Part shown: piece by piece, positions 51,051-59,604 of the stretch
Position numbering within the stretch: position 1 is the stretch's first letter
How the letters are laid out: each line of letters opens with the position of its first letter
DNA from: Actinomadura litoris
GTDB lineage: Bacteria; Actinomycetota; Actinomycetes; Streptosporangiales; Streptosporangiaceae
DNA length: 64,000 bases
Direction of reading: 5' to 3'
Assembly: GCF_009733595.1 (NCBI RefSeq)
Contig: NZ_WOFH01000010.1
Location: 62,001-126,000 of the forward strand
Notes under the pieces: model-generated
What the model was told of the DNA's origin: nothing
The model's input: only the letters and a program-made list of their open reading frames with translations
Databases searched by the model: none
Made by a program: the position numbers and the translations under genes

Positions 51051-52750
51051 GGGCGCCGGGGCGCACGCGCGCGGTGGCCGCCGCGATCCTTCTCCTGGCC
51101 ACGGTGCTGGTAAGCGGGGGGTGCGGGACGGCGGGCGGGGGGGCCACGGCGGCGGCCGGGCGGCTGCCCGCGTCCGACGTGAACCCCCTTCCTCGCGACC
51201 GTGTCGGCAACGGCGGGACGCTGCACTGGCCCCTGCCCGAGTTTCCGTCCCAGTGGAACTTCAACCACGTCAACGGGACGAGAGGCGTCGTCGAGCACGT
51301 CATCCAAGGCGCGTTGCCCTATCTCATGCGCGCCGACGAGAAGGCCATGCCGCATCCCGTACCCGCCTATCTGCGAGCGGCGACACTGGAACGCACCGAG
51401 CACGGCCAGACCGTCACCTACGAGCTGAACCCCAAGGCGAAATGGTCGGACGGCACCCCCCTCGGCTACGCCGACTTCGTCGCGCAGGCTCACGCCCTCT
51501 CCGGCCGGGACCCGCGTTTCCAGGTCTCGACCGTCACCGGCTACAAGCAGATCAGCCGCATCGAGCGCGGGACGCGCGGCAACGTCGTCATCGTCACCTT
51601 CGACGGAACCTACGCGGACTGGCGGAGCCTGTTCAGCCCGCTCTATCCGGCGGCCGCCTATTCCAGCCCCGCCGCGTTCAACACCGGGTGGCTCGACCGC
51701 CTGCCCCTCACGGCGGGCCCCTTCAAACTCCAGGGAATCGACCAGACCGCCAAGACGGTCACGATGGTGCGCGACCCCGCCTGGTGGGGCGCGCCCGCGA
51801 AACTCGACCGGATCGTCTACCGCACCCTCGACGGCAGCGCGATGCCGGGCGCGTTCGCCAACGACGAGATCGACCTGATGGACATCGGCCTGGATCCGGG
51901 CGCGCTGCGCCGGGCCGAGCAGGTGCCGGGCGCGGCCGTGCGCCGTGCGGGCGGGCCCGACTGGCGGCATTTCACGTTCAACGCGGCGGGGCCGATCCTC
52001 TCCGATCCGAATGTGCGCCGCGCGGTGATGCTGGGCATCGACCGGCGCGCCATCGCGCGTTCCGACCTCTCCGGGCTGGGCGTGCCGCTCCAGACGCTCG
52101 GAAACCATTTCTACGTCAACACCCAGGACGGCTACCAGGACAACTCCGGCGAACTCGGCGGCTACGACCCAGCGCGTGCCGAAAGCCTCCTGGAACAGGC
52201 GGGCTGGCGATCCCACGGCAAATACCGGGCCAAGGGCGGCCGGGTCCTGGCGCTGCGTTTCGTCGTCCCGTCCGGGGTGCCGGGCGGGAAGCAGGAAGGG
52301 GAGTTGACGCGCGCGCTGCTCGAACGCGTCGGCGTCCGGGTGGACATCCAACTCGTCCCCGACGACGACGTCTTCGACCGGTACGTGACGCCGGGGCGCT
52401 TCGACATCGTGCCGTTCTCCTGGCTCGGGACCTCGTTCCCCGTCTCACCCATGAAATCGGTGTTCGCGCGCCCGCACGGCGACCGCATACAGCAGAACTA
52501 CTCGCGCGCGGGAACGGCGGCCATCGACGCCGCCATGGACCGCGCGGTGGCCGAGGTCGACCCGGCGCGGGCCTACGCGCTGGTGAACGCGGCCGACCGG
52601 CTGATCTGGCACGAGGCCTACGTCCTGCCGCTGTACCAGCGCCCGCAGATCGTCGCCGCGCGCGCGGACCTCGCCAATCTGGGGGCCGGCGGATTCGCCG
52701 AACCGGCGTACGAGGACATCGGTTTCACGGGTCGGCGGCGGGACCGTTGA
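51047..52750 (+). CDS. Oligopeptide-binding lipoprotein (family 5)
   Basis: The 567-residue family-5 binding protein starts at a GTG overlapping the ATPase stop. The signal peptide AVAAAILLLATVLVSGGC ends at a lipobox cysteine. The fold contains ALPYLMRADEKAMPHPVPAY, VTYELNPKAKWSDGTPLGYA and GPILSDPNVRRAVMLGIDRR, typical of DppA/OppA. LYQRPQIVAARADLANLG is near the C-terminus. As the last gene of the operon it follows the ATPase. In related operons it often comes first, so expression here is not boosted by position. The peptide specificity is unknown. Confidence 0.93.
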   Translation: MRAPGRTRAVAAAILLLATVLVSGGCGTAGGGATAAAGRLPASDVNPLPRDRVGNGGTLHWPLPEFPSQWNFNHVNGTRGVVEHVIQGALPYLMRADEKAMPHPVPAYLRAATLERTEHGQTVTYELNPKAKWSDGTPLGYADFVAQAHALSGRDPRFQVSTVTGYKQISRIERGTRGNVVIVTFDGTYADWRSLFSPLYPAAAYSSPAAFNTGWLDRLPLTAGPFKLQGIDQTAKTVTMVRDPAWWGAPAKLDRIVYRTLDGSAMPGAFANDEIDLMDIGLDPGALRRAEQVPGAAVRRAGGPDWRHFTFNAAGPILSDPNVRRAVMLGIDRRAIARSDLSGLGVPLQTLGNHFYVNTQDGYQDNSGELGGYDPARAESLLEQAGWRSHGKYRAKGGRVLALRFVVPSGVPGGKQEGELTRALLERVGVRVDIQLVPDDDVFDRYVTPGRFDIVPFSWLGTSFPVSPMKSVFARPHGDRIQQNYSRAGTAAIDAAMDRAVAEVDPARAYALVNAADRLIWHEAYVLPLYQRPQIVAARADLANLGAGGFAEPAYEDIGFTGRRRDR

Positions 52751-52756
52751 CGGCGG

Positions 52757-53569
52757 TCAGGGGAAGGCGAGGCCGATGCCCTTGCGGTCGCTCGTGAACC
52801 GGGCGCTCCACACGTAGAGCCGCAGATCGCCGGAGGACACGCCGTCCTCGACGGGCAGGTCGGAGGCGATCCGCACGACGTAGGAGGCGCCCGCCGGGAC
52901 CATCGTGGTGCCCTCGTCCTCCACCGGCGGCTTGGCGCCGTTGATCCGTCCCGTCACCTTGCTGTGGTTGGGGAGCGTGCACATGTCGTCCGGAATCCCG
53001 GCCTGCGGCATGCACCGCTCCCGCGCGGACGCGGGAATCCCGGCCTTCGGCATGAACAGGTCCACGGGGAAGTCCAGCAGGACGGGACGCCGCCCGTTGT
53101 TGGTCAGCACGTAGTCGGCGTAGGCGTAGGTCGTCCCGGAGGGCGGGGCCTGGGTGGCGCCCAGCGGCTGCCGGTCCGTCCCCGCCCTGATGGCCGCGAG
53201 GCTGTAGCCGTACCCCTCCGGAGTGGTGACGTTCAGCGGAGGCCCGGCCTCGGGCGCGGGCACCGCGGCGATCCGGACGCCCGAACCGCCCTCACCGGCG
53301 AGCGACGGTTCGCCGGACGGGCCGCCGGAGCCGGAGTCCGGCCGGAGGAGGACGATCCCGGCGGCGACGGCGGCGATGCCCACGGCCCCCGTCACGGCCC
53401 CCGTCACGGCCCCGGCGAGGCCGAGCCGCCCCACGCCGCCGCTCCTGCGGCGCCGGTGCGAGCGAGGGCGATGCGACCGGTGTCCGTAGGGCGTTCGGTC
53501 GTGGGGGTGGTCGTGGTGGTAGGGGCCGGTCGGCGGTCGCCCGTGCCGGGGCCGCTGGTCGTCGTGCAT
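52757..53569 (-). CDS. Membrane-anchored extracytoplasmic protein of unknown function
   Basis: The 270-residue protein has a His/Arg/Pro-rich cytoplasmic head (residues 1-45), one helix (AGAVTGAVTGAVGIAAVAAG, about 52-75), a Gly/Ser linker and a beta-rich domain of about 150 residues. This domain has YAYADYVLTNNGRRPVLLDF and VPAGASYVVRIASDLP, resembling DUF4352/telokin-like immunoglobulin folds. Two cysteines (RERCMP, DDMCTL) may form a disulfide. Its stop lies six bases from the convergent peptide-binding gene stop. No family is firmly recognised. Confidence 0.7.
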   Translation of the reverse strand: MHDDQRPRHGRPPTGPYHHDHPHDRTPYGHRSHRPRSHRRRRSGGVGRLGLAGAVTGAVTGAVGIAAVAAGIVLLRPDSGSGGPSGEPSLAGEGGSGVRIAAVPAPEAGPPLNVTTPEGYGYSLAAIRAGTDRQPLGATQAPPSGTTYAYADYVLTNNGRRPVLLDFPVDLFMPKAGIPASARERCMPQAGIPDDMCTLPNHSKVTGRINGAKPPVEDEGTTMVPAGASYVVRIASDLPVEDGVSSGDLRLYVWSARFTSDRKGIGLAFP

Positions 53570-53733
53570 GGTCGTTCCGTGTTCCTCGGGCCTTTTCGGC
53601 GGGCTCGGCCAGCGTCCGCCGTCCGTCCGTTGAGCAGGGCCTCCGCCGGAGCCAGCCACCCTACCCGACGACCGGATCGGTGGCCGGAGGGCGCCCACCG
53701 ACCGGGATACGGCTGAACAGGCCGGTCAGCCCC

Positions 53734-55020
53734 CTACGAACCGTGCTTCACGAGGGCCTCGCGGCCGAGCCCGCGCAGGGACGCGTCGAGCACCTGGGCG
53801 GTGTGCGCGACCGCGATGTCCGTGCCGCGCCGCCGCAGTGCGGTGGCGATCTGCATGGAGCAGCCGGGGTTGGCCGCCACCAGTAGTTCGGCTCCGGTCG
53901 CGTCCACGTTCACCGCCTTGCGCTCGCCCAGCTCGGCGGCGGCCTCCGGTTGCAGCAGGTTGTAGGTTCCCGCCGAGCCGCAGCAGATCTCGGGGTCGGC
54001 GATCTCCCGGACCTTCAGCTCCGGGACGGCTGCCAGCAGCGCGCGGGGCTGGCTGCGGATGCCCTGGGCGTGCGAGAGGTGGCAGGCGTCGTGGTAGGCG
54101 AGCGTGACCGGCAGCGGATGGCGCTCGGCGCGCGGGCCCAGCTCGACGAGGAACTCCGCCAGGTCCCGGGTCCGGCCGGCGAGCGCCGCCGCGCGCCGCG
54201 ACCAGGCCGGGTCGGCGGCGAGCAGCGCCTCGTACTCCTTCATCGCCGACCCGCAGCCCGCCGCGTTCACCACGATGACGTCGACGTGCTCGAACGTCGC
54301 GACCGTCCGGCGGGCGAACGCGCGCGCCTCCTCCTCGCGGCCCGCGTGCAGCGACAGGGCGCCGCAGCAGCCCTGCGCCCTGGGGATCACCACGTCGCAG
54401 CCCTCCAGCGCGAGCACGCGCGCCGTGGCCGCGTTGACGCCCGGGAAGAACTCGCTCTGCACGCAGCCGGTCAGCATCCCGACCGTGGCGCGGCGCCCTC
54501 CACGCGCCCCGACGCGCTCCGGGAGCCGGGGGGCCCTGCCGAGGGGCGGGGCGAGCCGCTCCATCGCCGCCAGCGACGGTGAGAGCCGTTCCAGGAGGCC
54601 CGTGCGGCGGACGAGCCGGTCCAGCCCGGTCCTCTGGTACGCGCGCAGCGGCCCGCGCAGCGCGCGGAGCCGCCGCCGGTAGGGGAACAGCCGGAAAATC
54701 GCCTCGCGTATGACCCGCTCCTGGAACGGCCGGGGATGCTCGCGCTCCACCTCCGCGCGGGTCATCTCGATGAGCCGGTCGTACTGCACGCCGGACGGGC
54801 AGGCCGTCACGCACGCCATGCACCCCAGGCACCGGTCGAAGTGCTCGACCATCGGTCCGCTGAGGGGCGCGCCCTCCTCGTGCTGCGCCATGAGGTGGAT
54901 CCGGCCCCTGGGGGAGTCCATCTCCTCGCCCCACAGCACGTACGTCGGGCACGTCGGCAGGCAGAAGCCGCAGTGCACGCAGTCGTCGAGCAGCTTCGGG
55001 AGGTCGTTGTCGGCACTCAT
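53734..55020 (-). CDS. glcF: Glycolate oxidase iron-sulfur subunit GlcF
   Basis: The 428-residue protein has two 4Fe-4S clusters in DDCVHCGFCLPTCPTYVL and CLGCMACVTACPSGVQYDRL. The C-terminal part has two CCG domains: GCVQSEFFPGVNAATARVLA and QGCCGALSLHAGREEEARAF, then HDACHLSHAQGIRSQPRALL and ICCGSAGTYNLLQPEAA. It carries electrons from the FAD subunits toward the quinone pool. It begins one base before the GlcE stop ends (TGATG), so translation is coupled. Confidence 0.95.
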   Translation of the reverse strand: MSADNDLPKLLDDCVHCGFCLPTCPTYVLWGEEMDSPRGRIHLMAQHEEGAPLSGPMVEHFDRCLGCMACVTACPSGVQYDRLIEMTRAEVEREHPRPFQERVIREAIFRLFPYRRRLRALRGPLRAYQRTGLDRLVRRTGLLERLSPSLAAMERLAPPLGRAPRLPERVGARGGRRATVGMLTGCVQSEFFPGVNAATARVLALEGCDVVIPRAQGCCGALSLHAGREEEARAFARRTVATFEHVDVIVVNAAGCGSAMKEYEALLAADPAWSRRAAALAGRTRDLAEFLVELGPRAERHPLPVTLAYHDACHLSHAQGIRSQPRALLAAVPELKVREIADPEICCGSAGTYNLLQPEAAAELGERKAVNVDATGAELLVAANPGCSMQIATALRRRGTDIAVAHTAQVLDASLRGLGREALVKHGS

Positions 55021-56213
55021 CAGATACCTCCCACGAACCGGCCGGGGGACAGCCGGTGATCGGGATCGAACTGGTCCTTGACGCGCCGCATGAGCGCGAG
55101 GGCCGGGAGCGGGCCCCAGAAGTCGATGTCACCGCGAACCTCACGCGGCGCATAGCGGACGACGGCGGTGCCCTTGTGCGGGGTCAGGGCCGCGCGGAGG
55201 GCGCGCAGGAATTCGGCCACGCCGCTAGGGGACATGTCACCGGGGAGCCCGACGTGGCCGTGTCCCCTGCCGCTCCACGTCACGGTCGGCCCGTCCGCGG
55301 CGGTGAGCAGGTGGGGGAGTGCGGTGGGCGGGGCGGTCACGTCGATGAGGGTGTTCCCCTCCGGGTAGAGGCCCCATCCGTCTGGAGCGACCTCCGACAC
55401 CTGGGTTCCGTCGCCGAGCAGGGCGACGGTCTGCCCCACGCGCGCGGCGACCCCGTCCGGGACGCCTTCCAGGAGGACGGTGACCGTCCCAGGGCCGGTG
55501 TACTCGACGGCCGCCGGTGCCACGGCGGAACGCAGGACGCTCTGGACGGCCTCGTACGCCTCTCCCGCGTCTCCGACGGGGGACGACACCCAGGCACGCG
55601 CGGTCGGCACGGGATGCAGGCGGAACGTCGCGTCCACGATCAGCCCCAGCGTCCCGTAGGAGCCGCAGAACAACCGTCCCAGGTCGTAGCCCGCGACGTT
55701 CTTGACGACCTTGCCGCCCGAACGCGCGACCCGGCCGTCCGCCCGGACGACCGTGAGCCCGATGACCAGGTCCCGCGGCGTCCCGTACTGGAACCGGAGC
55801 GGCCCGGCGGCGCCCGTGGCGATCGTGCCGCCGACCGTTGAGCCGGGGAGCGGCACGTCCAGCGCCAGCCGCTGGCCCTTCTCCGCCAGCACCTCGCCGA
55901 GCCGTTCCATGGGCAGCCCCGCCTGCGCCTTCACCACCAGGTCACCGGACACGTGCTCCACCACGGCGTCCAGCCGGTGGGTGTCGACCAGCAGATCGCA
56001 CCGTTCGGGGGGCGCCCCCCAGTCCAGGCGGGTCTCCGCGCCGCGCGGGACGACGGCGAGCCCCGCCTCCGCCGCGACGCGCATGACGTCGGCCGCCTCG
56101 GCGACGTCCTTGGGCGCCGCGACCAGCGCGGGCTCCACCCCGAGCACACCCTCCGCGGGCTCGCCCGGACGGACGTCGCCGCAGACCTTCGCCAAGGCGT
56201 CCAGAGGCCGCAT
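55020..56213 (-). CDS. glcE: Glycolate oxidase FAD-binding subunit GlcE
   Basis: The 397-residue flavoprotein has the FAD-binding PCMH fold. The motifs are VPRGAETRLDWGAPP, VPLPGSTVGGTIATGAAGPL with RFQYGTPRDLVIGLTVV, and GGKVVKNVAGYDLGRLFCGS. The C-terminus, VKDQFDPDHRLSPGRFVGGI, is the usual FAD-oxidase end. GlcE, GlcD and GlcF together form glycolate dehydrogenase. Start and stop each overlap a neighbour by one base. Confidence 0.94.
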   Translation of the reverse strand: MRPLDALAKVCGDVRPGEPAEGVLGVEPALVAAPKDVAEAADVMRVAAEAGLAVVPRGAETRLDWGAPPERCDLLVDTHRLDAVVEHVSGDLVVKAQAGLPMERLGEVLAEKGQRLALDVPLPGSTVGGTIATGAAGPLRFQYGTPRDLVIGLTVVRADGRVARSGGKVVKNVAGYDLGRLFCGSYGTLGLIVDATFRLHPVPTARAWVSSPVGDAGEAYEAVQSVLRSAVAPAAVEYTGPGTVTVLLEGVPDGVAARVGQTVALLGDGTQVSEVAPDGWGLYPEGNTLIDVTAPPTALPHLLTAADGPTVTWSGRGHGHVGLPGDMSPSGVAEFLRALRAALTPHKGTAVVRYAPREVRGDIDFWGPLPALALMRRVKDQFDPDHRLSPGRFVGGI

Positions 56214-57661
56214 CAGAAGATGTCCGCCTTTCCCTCGTACGGGTGCGGGCCCTTGCGCACACCCGGGACCTCCCCGCACATGCGCGGGGTGGGGAAGACC
56301 TTGCCCGGGTTGCACAGCCCCGCGGGGTCGAAGCCGCAGCGGACCATCTGCATGGTGTCCAGGTCGGTGTCGGTGAACATGCGCGGCATGTACCGGGCCT
56401 TGTCCACGCCGACGCCGTGCTCGCCCGTGATGGAACCGCCGTGCTCGATGCACAGGTCGAGGATCGCGCCGGACACCGCTTCCGCGCGTTCCTCCGCGCC
56501 GGGTTCGGCGTCGTCGAACAGCACCAGCGGGTGCAGGTTGCCGTCGCCCGCGTGGAAGACGTTCGCCACCCGCACGCCGGACTCCGCCGACAGCGCGTCG
56601 ATCCGGGCGAGGACCCGGGGCAGCGACGTACGGGGGATCACGCCGTCCTGGACGATGTAGGCCGGGCTGATCCGCCCCACCGCCGCGAACGCCGACTTGC
56701 GGCCCTTCCAGATCAGCGCCCGCTCGGCCTCGCCCGCCGCGATCCGGATCTCGAACGCGCCCGCGTCCCGGCACAGCCGCTCCACCTCGGCGAACTGGGC
56801 CGCGACCTCCGGCTCGGGGCCGTCCAGCTCGACGATCAGCACCGCGCCCGCGCCGGGCGGGTACTCGCAGCGCACCGCCGCCTCGGCCGCCTCGATCGAC
56901 AGCGCGTCCATCATCTCGATCGCCGCCGGGACCACCCCCGCCGCGATGATCGCCGACACCGCCGCGCCGCCCGCCTCGATCGAGTCGAACGCGGCCAGCA
57001 GCGTCTCGACGGTCTCGGGCACCCGCGTCAGCCGCACCGTGATCTTGGTGGTGATGCCGAGCGTGCCCTCCGCCCCGACGAACACGCCCAGCAGGTCGTA
57101 TCCGGGGTCGTCCGCGCAGAGCTCCACCAGCTCGCCGTCCGGGGTGACGACCTCGCAGGCGAGCACGTGGTGCGCGGTGAAACCGTACTTCAGGCAGTGC
57201 GCGCCGCCCGAGTTCTCCGCGACGTTCCCGCCGACCGAGCAGATCTGCTGGCTCGACGGGTCCGGCGCGAAGTAGTACCCCTGCGGACGGGCCGCGCGGG
57301 TGACGTCCAGGTTGATGACGCCGGGCTCGACCACCGCGCGCTGGTTCGCCACGTCGACCTCCAGGATCCTGCGCATCCTGGAGGTCACGATGAGGACGCC
57401 GTCCGCGCGCGGCAGGGCGCCTCCGGACAGGCCCGTCCCCGAGCCCCGCGCCACATAGGGAACGCCCTCGGACGCGCACTCCCGCACGATCGCGGCGATC
57501 TGCTCGGCCGTGTCGGGCAGGACCACGATCCCGGGGGACGCGCGATGGTTGGTCAGCCCGTCGCACTCATACGTCCGCAACCGCACCGGGTCGGTGATGA
57601 CCTGGCCCGGCCCGAGCAGCGCTTCAAGGCGCAGGGCGAGCGCCTGGAGTTCCGTTTCCAT
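56213..57661 (-). CDS. glcD: Glycolate oxidase FAD subunit GlcD
   Basis: The 482-residue protein is the larger FAD subunit, with RGSGTGLSGGALPRADGVLI, SSQQICSVGGNVAENSGGAH, CLKYGFTAHHVLACEVVTPD and VANVFHAGDGNLHPLVLF. The C-terminal GKVFPTPRMCGE is typical of GlcD/lactate-dehydrogenase-like oxidases. The ATG at 57661 fits the GGAGGAAGG site better than a GTG at 57670. It oxidises glycolate to glyoxylate, the substrate of malate synthase encoded 104 bases upstream on the same strand. Confidence 0.95.
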   Translation of the reverse strand: METELQALALRLEALLGPGQVITDPVRLRTYECDGLTNHRASPGIVVLPDTAEQIAAIVRECASEGVPYVARGSGTGLSGGALPRADGVLIVTSRMRRILEVDVANQRAVVEPGVINLDVTRAARPQGYYFAPDPSSQQICSVGGNVAENSGGAHCLKYGFTAHHVLACEVVTPDGELVELCADDPGYDLLGVFVGAEGTLGITTKITVRLTRVPETVETLLAAFDSIEAGGAAVSAIIAAGVVPAAIEMMDALSIEAAEAAVRCEYPPGAGAVLIVELDGPEPEVAAQFAEVERLCRDAGAFEIRIAAGEAERALIWKGRKSAFAAVGRISPAYIVQDGVIPRTSLPRVLARIDALSAESGVRVANVFHAGDGNLHPLVLFDDAEPGAEERAEAVSGAILDLCIEHGGSITGEHGVGVDKARYMPRMFTDTDLDTMQMVRCGFDPAGLCNPGKVFPTPRMCGEVPGVRKGPHPYEGKADIF

Positions 57662-57764
57662 CGCTTTCACCTTCCTCCCGAGCCTGGAACGCCCGCAAGG
57701 TCCGTCTCACCTACAGGAAGGCCCTCGGAAGTCACGCCCCACAGGAGCCACCTCATTCCCTGGG

Positions 57765-59372
57765 TCACTCCATGCGCTCGTAGGCGGGGGTGGTGAGGAA
57801 CTCCGCGTACTCATCGGCCAGGGTCACTTCCTTGAACAGGGCCACGGCCTGGTTGTAGCGGGGCTCGTTGAACGCCTCGCCGAGTTCGGCGCGGATACCG
57901 GCCAGCTCCTCCTCCAGGATCCGCCCCACCAGCTCCTTGGTGACCTTCGGGCCGTCCTTCAGCGAGATCCCGTTGTAGATCCACTGCCACACCTGCGAAC
58001 GGGAGATCTCGGCCGTCGCCGCGTCCTCCATCAGGTTGTGGATGGCGACCGCGCCCGCGCCGTCCAGCCACGTCGCGAGGTACCGCAGCGCCACGTCGAT
58101 GTTGTTGCGCAGGCCCGCCTCGGTGATGTCGCCGGGGGTCGCCGCGACGTTCAGCAGGTCGGACGCGGCGACCCGCACGTCCTCGCGGAGCCGGTCGCGC
58201 TGGTTCGGCCGGTCGCCGAGCACGCCGTCGAACACCTCCCGGCACACCGGCACGAGGTCGGGGTGGGCGACCCACGACCCGTCGAAGCCGTCGCCGGACT
58301 CGCGGGTCTTGTCCGCCCGCACCTTCTCCAGCGCGACCTTGTTGACCTCCTCGTCCCGCCGGGACGGGATGAACGCCGCCATGCCGCCGATCGCGTGCGC
58401 GCCGCGTTTGTGGCACGTCCGGACGAGCAGCTCGGTGTAGGCGCGCATGAACGGCGCCGTCATCGTGATCGCGTTCCGCTCCGGCAGCACGAACCCGGCG
58501 CCCCGGTCCCGGAACTTCTTGATCACCGAGAATAGGTAGTCCCAGCGGCCCGCGTTCAGGCCCGCCGAGTGGTCGCGCAGCTCGTAGAGGATCTCCTCCA
58601 TCTCGAACGCGGCCGGGATCGTCTCGATGAGCACCGTCGCGCGGATCGTCCCGCGCGGGATCCCCAGCGTGTCCTGCGCGAGGTCGAAGACGTCGTTCCA
58701 GAGCCGCGCCTCCAGGTGGCCCTCCATCTTCGGCAGGTAGAAGTAGGGGCCCTTCCCCTTGGCGATCTGCCTGCGCGCGCTGTGGAAGAAGTACAGGCCG
58801 AAGTCGAAGAGCGACCCGGACACGGGCTCGCCGTCCACGAGGACGTGCTTCTCCTCCATGTGCCACCCGCGCGGCCGGACGACGATGGTCGCGAGCTCCG
58901 CGTCGTCCTTGAGCGCGTAGGACCTGCCGGTCCGCGCGTCGGTGAAGTCGAGGGTGCGGTCCAGGGCGTCCCTGAGGTTGAGCTGGCCCTCGACCATGTT
59001 GGTCCAGAGCGGGGTGTTGGCGTCCTCGAAGTCGGCCAGCCACACCTTCGCGCCCGAGTTGAGCGCGTTGATGGTCATCTTCCGGTCGGTCGGGCCGGTG
59101 ATCTCGACGCGGCGGTCCACCAGGCCCGGCGCGGGCTCGGCGACACGCCAGGAGTCGTCCTCCCGCACGGGCGCGGTCTCGGGCAGGAAGTCCAGCGTCC
59201 CGCCCTCGGACAGCCCGCGCTGCCGCTCGGCCCGGGCCGCGAGCAGCTCCGCGCGCCGCGCGCCGAACTCGCGCTGCAGGAGGGCGAGCAGGCCGAGCGC
59301 CTCGGGCGTCAGGATCTCCTCGTACCGGTCCCCGAAGGGCCCGGTCACCTCGATGCCTTCCAGTCCAGCCAT
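57765..59372 (-). CDS. aceB: Malate synthase A
   Basis: The 535-residue enzyme condenses glyoxylate with acetyl-CoA to malate. KMTINALNSGAKVWLADFED with LADFEDA and the catalytic Arg in GWHMEEKHVL, LPKMEGHLEARLWNDVF, TIRATVLIETIPAAFEMEEI and RNAITMTAPFMRAYTELL are malate synthase A motifs. The length matches the A (not G) isoform. A 103-base gap separates it from glcDEF, so one operon is likely. A palindrome just before the ATG may be the operator of an IclR-type repressor. No isocitrate lyase is nearby. Confidence 0.97.
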   Translation of the reverse strand: MAGLEGIEVTGPFGDRYEEILTPEALGLLALLQREFGARRAELLAARAERQRGLSEGGTLDFLPETAPVREDDSWRVAEPAPGLVDRRVEITGPTDRKMTINALNSGAKVWLADFEDANTPLWTNMVEGQLNLRDALDRTLDFTDARTGRSYALKDDAELATIVVRPRGWHMEEKHVLVDGEPVSGSLFDFGLYFFHSARRQIAKGKGPYFYLPKMEGHLEARLWNDVFDLAQDTLGIPRGTIRATVLIETIPAAFEMEEILYELRDHSAGLNAGRWDYLFSVIKKFRDRGAGFVLPERNAITMTAPFMRAYTELLVRTCHKRGAHAIGGMAAFIPSRRDEEVNKVALEKVRADKTRESGDGFDGSWVAHPDLVPVCREVFDGVLGDRPNQRDRLREDVRVAASDLLNVAATPGDITEAGLRNNIDVALRYLATWLDGAGAVAIHNLMEDAATAEISRSQVWQWIYNGISLKDGPKVTKELVGRILEEELAGIRAELGEAFNEPRYNQAVALFKEVTLADEYAEFLTTPAYERME

Positions 59373-59382
59373 CGGCGCGACC

Positions 59383-59397
59383 TTTCGTCTAGCGAAA
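59383..59397. promoter_or_regulatory. Palindrome at the aceB start
   Basis: TTTCGTCTAGCGAAA (arms TTTCG/CGAAA) begins 11 bases before the aceB ATG, in an A/T-richer patch that overlaps another weak dyad (CGAAATTCG). Operator function is inferred. Confidence 0.45.
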
Positions 59398-59604
59398 TTC
59401 GACTTCTGTCTTGTGGAGAATGCTACGCGTCCACGTCGGGGCGGGTCCACGCGGGGCCGCACTCCTGTCGTGCCCGTCCCGCCCGCATGGCCTGCCCGTG
59501 CGCGCCCGCGTCAACCCGGGGTGATATTCGCGTGACCGCCCCTGCGGGCCGTGAGACGATCGCGGGGAAGATAAAGCCGCGCCGCGGCGTTCAACCGAGG
59601 ACAT

